A DNA stretch of 60,798 bases. It comes from Oscillospiraceae bacterium. Lineage in GTDB: Bacteria; Bacillota_A; Clostridia; Oscillospirales; Oscillospiraceae. Both the position numbers and the translations under genes were made by a program. The notes beneath the pieces are model-generated. The model was not told the origin of the DNA and searched no databases. It worked only from the letters and a program-made list of their open reading frames with translations. The stretch covers positions 1-60,798 of the forward strand of contig JAILOS010000097.1 of NCBI GenBank assembly GCA_024690695.1. Reading direction: 5' to 3'. The number at the start of each line of letters is the position of its first letter. The stretch's first letter is position 1. Of the stretch, positions 25,391 through 32,346 are shown in pieces.

Positions 25391-27922
25391 ATGAAGAATC
25401 TGACAAAAAGAGCGGTCGCTCTGTTTCTCCTGCTCGCCCTGTCGTTGACGCTCGCCGCCTGTTCTCCGGTCTACGTCACCGAATCCGGCGAAAGTCTGCC
25501 GGTTTCGTCCTCGCAGGACAAGACGGCCGGTTCCGAAACGCCGGGCGGCGCTTCCGGGTCGGAAGGCCGGGAAGAAGGCGGAGAAGGCCCCTCCGGCGAG
25601 GGCTCTTCCCCCAGCCCCGGAGAAGCCTTCCTGCCGCTGAGCATCAACGAGGTCATGCCCTCCAACAAGTCCACGATCGCCGACGACGACGGCCTGTTTC
25701 CCGACTGGGTGGAGCTGTACAACTACGGCAGCCGTCCGGTCTCGCTGACCGGGCTGGTGCTTCGCTGCGGCGACAGCCGCTGGCAGTTCTCTCCCGGCAC
25801 GCTCAACGCGGGCGACTATCTTCTTCTCTTCTGCGACGGGAGCGGACGGGACGAGCGGCACACCAATTTCAAAATCTCGAAAAAGAGCGCCGTGATCTCG
25901 CTGGAGACCGACGAGGGCCTTCTGATTGAGAACTTTGCGGTTCCCGCCTGCGACAGCGACTGCAGCGCCTTCCGCAGCGACGAGGGCGACGTCGTCACGA
26001 CCGCATTCGCCACGCCGGGCTTTGAAAACAGCATGGACGGCTACGAGCGTTTCCAGGCCTCGCAGGTCAACAGCAGCCCGCTGCAGATCCACGAGGTCAT
26101 GGTCTACAACCAGTGGGTGCTCTCGCAGCGCGGGCACTATACCGACTGGGTGGAGCTCAAAAACGTCTCCGACGGCGATCTGGAGCTCAGCGACTACTAT
26201 CTGTCCGACAAAGGCAGTGAGCGGGCGAACTTCCATCTTCCCTCGCGCACGATGAAGCCGGGCGATATCGTCGTCATCTACTGCGTGGATGACGGATCCG
26301 TCAGCGGCGATTACTGCGCGCCCTTTGCGCTGAACGCGGCGAACGACCAGCTCTTCCTCAGCCGCTCCGACGGAGCGCTGATGGACTACGCGCATCTGCA
26401 CGACATCCCCTATCACGGCAGCTACGGCCGCATGGACGGCAACAACGGCTTCTTCTATTTCAGCCGCCCGACGCCGACCGAATCCAACTATAACGGCGCG
26501 CGCACGATCGCGGAGAAACCGACCCTCCTCGGCCGCGACGGCGTTTTCAACGGCATGAGCGAGGTCACCGTCACGCTCAGCGCGCCGGGCGAGATCCGCT
26601 TCACGACCGACGGTTCCGAGCCGACGGCGGATTCCGAACTTTATACCGGGCCGCTGACGCTGAGCTCCACCACCGTCATCCGTGCCGTCAACATCGAGTC
26701 CGGCCGCCTGAACAGCGACATTCTGGAGCTGAGCTATATCATCAACGAAAACCACACGCTCCCGGTCGTCAGCCTCGTGTGCGAGCCTTCGACGATCTTC
26801 GGCGCGGCCGGCATCTACAACAACCCCCAGTGGGACCGCGAGGTTCCCGGCAGCGTGACGCTGTTTGAAGACGGCGGCGGCTTTGAAATCGACTGCGGGA
26901 TCAAGCTCCACGGCGCGACCTCCAAATACGCGCAGAGCAAAAAATCGCTGAAGCTGAACTTCCGCTCGCGCTACGACGGCGAGCTGCACTACAATCTGTT
27001 TGACAACGGCATCACGGATTTTTCGTCCATCCTGCTGCGCGCCGCGCAGGAAAGCACCTATTCTACGCTGATGCGCGACAATCTGATGCACCAGCTCGCC
27101 ATACAGTGCTTCCCCGAGCTTCCGACGCAGGATTACAAGTACACGGTCTTGTACATCAACGGCCGCTACTGGGGCGTTTACAACATCCGCGAGGCGCATT
27201 CCGAGGATCATTACGCCCGGCATTACGGCTATGACGCGGATACCGTCAGCATGTGGAAGGAAGCCTGGGACAAGAACAGCAGCATCGCGCAGGTCTGCAA
27301 TTTCGCGCTCAATCACGATCTGTCCGTTGATGAAAACTACGAATACGTCGCTTCTCATATCAATATCGACAGCGTGATCGGCTGGATCATCATCCAGGCC
27401 TACTGCGGCAACAACGACCCTCATCCGCCCAACATGCGCTTCTATTACTCGACCGAGGACGACATGCTGCGCTTTGCGCTGGTCGATCTCGACCTCGGCA
27501 TGTTCGGCTTCGATATGTTCGACGTTCCGCTTCACGGCTCGGTCGTCGACGGCTATCGCGCGACCTACGCCTACAACAAGCTCGCCAACCGCCTCATGCA
27601 GAACCGGCAGTTCCAGCTTCGGATGGCCGAACAGCTCTCCGCGGCGCTGACCGGGCCGATGTCGAACGAAAACGTCATCAAGCTGATCGACTCGCTGGCA
27701 GACGAGCTGCGTCCCGAGATGGAGCGCGACCGCAAGCGCTGGGCGCTCGGCGGCCGGGGCGACAGCGCGTATTACTGGGAGCACGGCGGCGATCTGGTCG
27801 ACTACATGCGCAATTACGTCACGCGTCTGGACGGCCGCGCCCGTCAGATCGTCAATTCCTTTGTCAGTCATTCCGGTCTGACGCAGGAAGAGATCCAGTT
27901 CTATTTCAAGGACGTTGAATAA
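25391..27922 (+). CDS. CotH-kinase lipoprotein with two lamin-tail domains
   Basis: 843 residues. Lipobox LAAC gives lipidated Cys24. After a Ser/Gly/Pro-rich spacer come two lamin-tail domains (starting SINEVMPSNK near 87 and QIHEVMVYNQ near 231), a chitobiase-like C-terminal beta domain (GEIRFTTDGSEPTADS near 400), and a CotH kinase domain from about 455. CotH kinases in Bacillus phosphorylate spore-coat proteins; extracellular lipoprotein forms in gut Clostridia have unknown substrates. An acetyltransferase gene follows by 11 bases. Confidence 0.87.
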   Translation: MKNLTKRAVALFLLLALSLTLAACSPVYVTESGESLPVSSSQDKTAGSETPGGASGSEGREEGGEGPSGEGSSPSPGEAFLPLSINEVMPSNKSTIADDDGLFPDWVELYNYGSRPVSLTGLVLRCGDSRWQFSPGTLNAGDYLLLFCDGSGRDERHTNFKISKKSAVISLETDEGLLIENFAVPACDSDCSAFRSDEGDVVTTAFATPGFENSMDGYERFQASQVNSSPLQIHEVMVYNQWVLSQRGHYTDWVELKNVSDGDLELSDYYLSDKGSERANFHLPSRTMKPGDIVVIYCVDDGSVSGDYCAPFALNAANDQLFLSRSDGALMDYAHLHDIPYHGSYGRMDGNNGFFYFSRPTPTESNYNGARTIAEKPTLLGRDGVFNGMSEVTVTLSAPGEIRFTTDGSEPTADSELYTGPLTLSSTTVIRAVNIESGRLNSDILELSYIINENHTLPVVSLVCEPSTIFGAAGIYNNPQWDREVPGSVTLFEDGGGFEIDCGIKLHGATSKYAQSKKSLKLNFRSRYDGELHYNLFDNGITDFSSILLRAAQESTYSTLMRDNLMHQLAIQCFPELPTQDYKYTVLYINGRYWGVYNIREAHSEDHYARHYGYDADTVSMWKEAWDKNSSIAQVCNFALNHDLSVDENYEYVASHINIDSVIGWIIIQAYCGNNDPHPPNMRFYYSTEDDMLRFALVDLDLGMFGFDMFDVPLHGSVVDGYRATYAYNKLANRLMQNRQFQLRMAEQLSAALTGPMSNENVIKLIDSLADELRPEMERDRKRWALGGRGDSAYYWEHGGDLVDYMRNYVTRLDGRARQIVNSFVSHSGLTQEEIQFYFKDVE

Positions 27923-27933
27923 AGGAGTACGAA

Positions 27934-28386
27934 ATGGCTGATCTTATCTTTGCCGCCCTGCGGGAGCGCCCGGCGCTCGAGGACGCCGCCGCGTCGTGGT
28001 TCCACGAAAAATGGGGCGTTCCGAAGGACGCCTATCTCGCGTGTATGGACGAGTATCTTGCCGGCGAGACCGAGAACGAGTGGGTCCTCTGTCTGGACGG
28101 CGAACGGATCGTCGGCGGTCTGGGCGTCATAGAAAACGATTTTCACGACCGTAAGGATCTGGCGCCGAACGTGTGCGCGGTCTATACCGAGGAGGCTTAT
28201 CGCCGCCGCGGGATCGCGGGCAAGCTGCTGAACAAGGTCGTGGAGGACATGCGCGCCGCCGGCGTCAGCCCGCTGTATCTCGTCACCGACCACACCGGCT
28301 TTTACGAGCGCTACGGCTGGGAGTTTTTCTGTATGGTACAGGGCGACGGCGAACCGGAGCCGACCAGGATGTACGTCCACCGCTAA
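27934..28386 (+). CDS. GNAT-family N-acetyltransferase
   Basis: 150 residues. The acetyl-CoA pyrophosphate loop is RRRGIAGKLL near 90-99, and GFYERYGWEF is the usual C-terminal segment. Start ATG after AAAGGAGTACGAA. Small-molecule or protein N-acetyltransferase of unknown substrate, cotranscribed with the CotH lipoprotein gene. Confidence 0.87.
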   Translation: MADLIFAALRERPALEDAAASWFHEKWGVPKDAYLACMDEYLAGETENEWVLCLDGERIVGGLGVIENDFHDRKDLAPNVCAVYTEEAYRRRGIAGKLLNKVVEDMRAAGVSPLYLVTDHTGFYERYGWEFFCMVQGDGEPEPTRMYVHR

Positions 28387-28428
28387 GCGCTCCTTCATCA
28401 CGAGCTCCAAGCATTATCGTCTGACAGG

Positions 28429-28468
28429 AAAAAAGGCGGCGGATCCGCAGAAGATCCGCCGTCTTTTT
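28429..28468. terminator. Bidirectional terminator after the acetyltransferase gene
   Basis: Stem GCGGCGGATC (28436-28445) with GATCCGCCGT (28453-28462), six A on the left and five T on the right. Serves both the acetyltransferase gene and the convergent BspA-like gene. Confidence 0.88.
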
Positions 28469-28489
28469 CACGTACTCAGGAACAGCGCG

Positions 28490-28526
28490 CGGGCGGCCGC
28501 AGGTTTTCCCTGCGGCCGCCCGTTTT
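28490..28526 (+). terminator. Second, plus-strand terminator
   Basis: 13-bp GC stem (28490-28502 with 28508-28520), TTTT loop, then GTTTTT. A back-up terminator for rightward transcription. Confidence 0.8.
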
Positions 28527-28558
28527 TCAGCTAAACTCAGTGTTCTTTTATCAGGGTG

Positions 28559-29640
28559 CTATTTACGCGTCACCGACCAGCCGTAGCTGTTGTAGGAGTT
28601 GATGTACATATCGCCCGCCAGCGTGATCGCGCGCACCGTGTACCAGTACTTCACGCCCTTTTCGGCGGTCGTGTCTACGTAGCTCGTCCCCTGAACATCG
28701 GTCAGGATCTGCCAGTTCTCCTCGCCGTCCACCTTGCGGAAGACGCGGAAGTTTTTCGCGCCCGCGGGCTGTGACCAGACCAGCTTGACGCCGTTCGAAA
28801 CGCCGCCGATCGCGGTGATCTTCGCCATCGCGATGTAGGTGCAGGTGCGGGGATTGCCCTGCGCGCTGCAGATGCGGCCGTTACTGTCGACGCACTCGAC
28901 CGTGTAGGTGTAGCGGCTGGCCGACGCGGCGCTTGTGTCGATGAAGGTCAGCTCGGTGGTCTCGGCGATCGTCGACCACTCGGTCTCGTTCTTGGTGATG
29001 TTCTTGCGCAGCAGGCGGTATTTCACCGCGCCGTCGTTGGGCTTCCACGAAACGCGCACGCCCGTCGCGCTGTTGAAGGCCTCGGTCAGCACCGGGGTCT
29101 CGAGCGGCTTCATGCTCCAGCCCGTTCCGTTGTAGGAGTTGATCAGCACCGTGTTGTCCATCGACACGCCGCGCACGGTATACCAGTACTTCACGCCCTT
29201 CTCGGCGGTCGTGTCAAGGTATTCGGTGCCGAGCACCACGTCCAGCACCGTCCATTTTGCAACGCCGTCGACCCGGCGCATGACACGGAAGTTTTTCGCG
29301 CCCGCGGGCTTCGACCATTTGAGGGAAACGCCGTCGGCGGTCACGGTAATGTCGGTGATATCGGCCTTCGAGATGTAGGTGCAGGTGCGGCCGGTCTCGT
29401 CAAACGCGCCGAGGGTACCGTCCTCCTCGACGCCCCGCACCGTAAAGGTGTAGCGGCTCGCGGAGGCGACCGTCTTGTCGATCAGGGTCTGTTCGGTCGT
29501 TTCGCCGACGACCGTCCATTCGGTCTCGTTCTTCGTCAGGTTCTTGCGGAGCAGCTGATACTTCACAGCGCCCTCCACCGGCTTCCAGGATACGCGAACG
29601 CCGGTGGCGCTGTTGAAGGCCTCGGTCAGCGCCGGGGCGG
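28559..29640 (-). repeat. Alternating FN3-like repeat pairs (copy set 2)
   Basis: Four modules in A-B-A'-B' order, close at DNA level to the set at 15210-16285. Blocks coding LTEAFNSATGVRVSW and PAGAKNFRV are nearly identical. Confidence 0.8.
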
Positions 29641-31828
29641 CCAGAGGCTCCTGTGCAACCCAGGTCAGCTCGCCGCCGTAGTTCTGACGCACGGCGGGCG
29701 TCCAGCTCGCATCGTCAGCCGGGTAAAGGACCGTGGCGACGACGCCGTTGAAGCAGTCATCACCGAAGCTGGGAGCAGAGCCGGAGAAACGTACGTTCGC
29801 CAGCTTCTCACAGGCGGAAAACGCGTACTCTCCGATCTCCTTTACGCTGCCGGGGATAATCAGCTTCTCCAGAGCGGTGCAGTTCTGGAAGGCGAAGGCC
29901 TCAATGCGCGTCAGGCTGTTTGGAATGCTCAGCGAGCTAAGTCCTTCACACCAGCTGAAGGCGCAGGCCGCAACGGTTTTTACGCCGTCCGGGATCTGAT
30001 AGGCGCCGGTCTTCGCCGCCGGGTACAGCAGCAGCACGGTCTTATCCTTCGTAAACAGCACGCCGTCGACGTCGCAGAAGGCGGTGTTGGCCGCTTCGAC
30101 CTTGATCTCCTGCAGTTTTCTGCACAGATAAAACACCGAGTTGTCCAATTCCTCCACACTCGCGGGCAGCGTAACGGACGTGAGACCCGTATACTGGAAG
30201 CTGTAGAGGCCCAGGTGCCGGACCGTTTCACCGAATTTGACGGAGGTCAGATTCTCACACCGGTCGAAGGCCTCGTCGCCGACCGAGGTGACGCCCTTCT
30301 GCAGCACGACGGACTTGATGTTGGCGCTCTGCGAGGCCCAGGGAGCCGTCGTCGTATTGGTGCCCGGATCCCAGCGGAAATTCCACATGTCGCCGCTGCC
30401 CGAAATGGTCAGCGTGCCGTTTTTCAGACTCCAGCTCAGGTTTTCGCCGCACTTGTTCCCGGGGTTGTAGGCCTGCCAGGTCAGCGTGCCGCCGTAATTC
30501 TGCCGCTTGTCCGCCGTCCAACTCGCGTAGTTGGAGGGATAGCGGACCGTCGCGTTGACAATGTAAAAGGAATAATCCTCTATCACCGGCGCCGGTCCCT
30601 GGAAGGTCACGTTTTTCAGCGAGTCGCAGAAGGCGAAGGCAAAGTCGCCGATGCGCTGAACGCCGCCGGGAATCGTCACAGCCGTAAGGCCCAGGCAGGC
30701 TTCAAAAGCTTCCTCGCCGATCACGGTCACGCTGCCGGGGATCGTATAGCTGCCGGTCTTTCCGCCGGGAAAGCTGTGCAGCAGCTTTCCGTCTTTGGTA
30801 AGGAGCACGCCGTCCACGCTCTTGTAGGCCGTGTTGTTGCTGTCGACAGTAATCGCGCTCATCTTGTAGCAGGAGTTGAACGCGCACAGCCCGATCTCCT
30901 TCACGCCGCCCGGGATCGTTATGCCGGTCAGATCGGAATAGGTGAAAGCGTAATCTCTGATGACAGTCACGCTGCCCGGCAGCTTGACCTCGGGCAGCAG
31001 GCAGAGGCGAAAAGCGTCGCTCGCAATGGTAGTCACCCCTTCGGGGACCGTATAGGACGAGCCGCTTTTACCCGACGGGAAGCAGCACAGAACGCTTCCG
31101 TCCTTCGAGAACAGCACTCCGTCCTCGCTCTTGAAGCTGGGGTTGGCGCTGTCGACGTAGATTGTCTCCATGCTGGTGCCGCCGGAAAAGGCGCCGTCCA
31201 GAATGGTCGTCACGCCGGCCGGGATCGTGACGCTCGGCAGCTCATGGCAGAAGCCGAAGCCGTATGAGCCGATGTAGCTGACTCCGTTCGGGATCGTGAC
31301 GCTGGTGATGCCGGAGCCGTAGAACGCTCTGTCTTCGATCCGCTTCAGGGTGTTCGGGAGCGTAACAGACTTCATGTTGTGGCAGTAGCCGAAGGCAGCC
31401 TTGCCGATCGTCGTAACGCCGTTGCCGACGACGAGCGATTTGATGCTGCCGACGGAAGCAAACCACGGCGACCCTTCCAGCTCGTAGTCGTTCATCGGTC
31501 CGCTGCCGGTGATGGTCAGCTTGCCGCTGTCGTCCAGCGTCCAGTTCAGATTGGCGCCGCAGGTGCCGCCGGAAGCATTGATTTCGTCCGCGCTCGGGAG
31601 CAGCTCGGGATCTTCGGGCGTGGTCTCGTCCTCCGGGCCGCCGAGAGCGTCGGGCCCCGCAGGCTCCGCTTCTTCGGCTTTCTCTTCCTCCGTGTCGGGT
31701 TCGACGAACTCGATCAGCGGTACGTCTTCTTCCTCCGCAGGCTCGGCGCTATCCTCGGCGAACGCGGCCGGGAGCAGCGAGAGGCAGAGGGCGAGGATCA
31801 GCAAAACGCTTATCAGTCGTTTCTTCAC
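28559..31828 (-). CDS. BspA-type leucine-rich-repeat surface protein with FN3-like modules
   Basis: 1089 residues from a GTG start (31828) behind AAGGAGGTTTTTACT; the frame extends further upstream without support. Signal peptide MKKRLISVLL to AAFA, an acidic linker, then about 600 residues of BspA-type repeats (units like GVTTIGKAAFGYC, LPNTLKRIEDRAFYG) broken by SWTADKRQNYGGTLTW-like segments, then four FN3-like modules nearly the same as those of the 15210 protein. No sorting signal. BspA-family proteins bind host or bacterial surfaces; the ligand here is unknown. Confidence 0.88.
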   Translation of the reverse strand: MKKRLISVLLILALCLSLLPAAFAEDSAEPAEEEDVPLIEFVEPDTEEEKAEEAEPAGPDALGGPEDETTPEDPELLPSADEINASGGTCGANLNWTLDDSGKLTITGSGPMNDYELEGSPWFASVGSIKSLVVGNGVTTIGKAAFGYCHNMKSVTLPNTLKRIEDRAFYGSGITSVTIPNGVSYIGSYGFGFCHELPSVTIPAGVTTILDGAFSGGTSMETIYVDSANPSFKSEDGVLFSKDGSVLCCFPSGKSGSSYTVPEGVTTIASDAFRLCLLPEVKLPGSVTVIRDYAFTYSDLTGITIPGGVKEIGLCAFNSCYKMSAITVDSNNTAYKSVDGVLLTKDGKLLHSFPGGKTGSYTIPGSVTVIGEEAFEACLGLTAVTIPGGVQRIGDFAFAFCDSLKNVTFQGPAPVIEDYSFYIVNATVRYPSNYASWTADKRQNYGGTLTWQAYNPGNKCGENLSWSLKNGTLTISGSGDMWNFRWDPGTNTTTAPWASQSANIKSVVLQKGVTSVGDEAFDRCENLTSVKFGETVRHLGLYSFQYTGLTSVTLPASVEELDNSVFYLCRKLQEIKVEAANTAFCDVDGVLFTKDKTVLLLYPAAKTGAYQIPDGVKTVAACAFSWCEGLSSLSIPNSLTRIEAFAFQNCTALEKLIIPGSVKEIGEYAFSACEKLANVRFSGSAPSFGDDCFNGVVATVLYPADDASWTPAVRQNYGGELTWVAQEPLAAPALTEAFNSATGVRVSWKPVEGAVKYQLLRKNLTKNETEWTVVGETTEQTLIDKTVASASRYTFTVRGVEEDGTLGAFDETGRTCTYISKADITDITVTADGVSLKWSKPAGAKNFRVMRRVDGVAKWTVLDVVLGTEYLDTTAEKGVKYWYTVRGVSMDNTVLINSYNGTGWSMKPLETPVLTEAFNSATGVRVSWKPNDGAVKYRLLRKNITKNETEWSTIAETTELTFIDTSAASASRYTYTVECVDSNGRICSAQGNPRTCTYIAMAKITAIGGVSNGVKLVWSQPAGAKNFRVFRKVDGEENWQILTDVQGTSYVDTTAEKGVKYWYTVRAITLAGDMYINSYNSYGWSVTRK

Positions 31829-31866
31829 AGTAAAAACCTCCTTGAAAGACAGGATTTCTGCTTTAC

Positions 31867-31895
31867 AGTATAGCATTTTTCTCTCTGCAAAGCAA
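31867..31895 (-). promoter_or_regulatory. Promoter for the BspA-like gene
   Basis: TTGCTT (31895-31890), 17-base spacer, TATACT (31872-31867), 38 bases before the GTG start. Confidence 0.65.
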
Positions 31896-31909
31896 GGATA
31901 TCTCATCCG

Positions 31910-31959
31910 AAAAGACCGACAGGGCGCAAAGCGGCCGCTTTGCACCCTGCCGGTCTTTT
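31910..31959 (-). terminator. Terminator after ireB
   Basis: Long imperfect stem: GACCGACAGGGCGCAAAGC pairs with its near-complement up to 31955. The AAAA on the left is the U-run for leftward transcription. Confidence 0.7.
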
Positions 31960-31977
31960 CGGAGTCCGGGCGGCGGA

Positions 31978-32235
31978 TCACTCCTCCGCCTTTTCGTTCT
32001 CCAGATAGTTTTTCAACAGCTCCTGCAAAAGTTCATCCCTGTCGATGTGCGTGATCAGGGTACGGGCGCTGTTATAGTTTGTAATGTAGGTCGGGTCCTC
32101 CGAGAGAATATAACCCACGATCTGGTTGATGGCGTTGTAGCCCTTGACCTTCAGGGAGTTATACACGGACGACAGGATCTCTTTCATCTCAGCCTTGCTG
32201 TCCAGCGTTGTAAATCTTCTGGTCGCTTCTTCCAT
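31978..32235 (-). CDS. ireB: IreB/UPF0297-family regulatory phosphoprotein
   Basis: 85 residues; VYNSLKVKGYNAINQIVGY followed by LSEDPTYIT and RDELLQELLKNYL are the family hallmarks. In Enterococcus the homologue IreB is phosphorylated on Thr by the PASTA kinase IreK and tunes cell-wall stress and cephalosporin tolerance; Thr residues near the N-terminus (TRRFTT) are candidate sites. The start is preceded by GGAGGGGAGCGCTC. In many Firmicutes it sits beside the Holliday-junction resolvase gene ruvX, which is not present here. Confidence 0.93.
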   Translation of the reverse strand: MEEATRRFTTLDSKAEMKEILSSVYNSLKVKGYNAINQIVGYILSEDPTYITNYNSARTLITHIDRDELLQELLKNYLENEKAEE

Positions 32236-32271
32236 GAGCGCTCCCCTCCTTCTTAAAACTTACTTAACAAT

Positions 32272-32300
32272 ATTATAACATATTCGCGCGTCAAGTAAAG
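32272..32300 (-). promoter_or_regulatory. Extended -10 promoter for ireB
   Basis: TGTTATAAT (32280-32272) is a perfect extended -10; the -35 region (CTTTAC at 32300-32295) is weak, as is common with TGn promoters. Confidence 0.6.
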
Positions 32301-32346
32301 TCGAAATTATGAACAAAGGCCGTGTTTTTTTATAAATTTTGACCGC

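Noticed and set aside
25343..27871. An 842-codon open frame on the minus strand
   Set aside because: Antisense to the CotH lipoprotein gene, whose lipobox, domains and ribosome site are clear; the antisense product is low-complexity.
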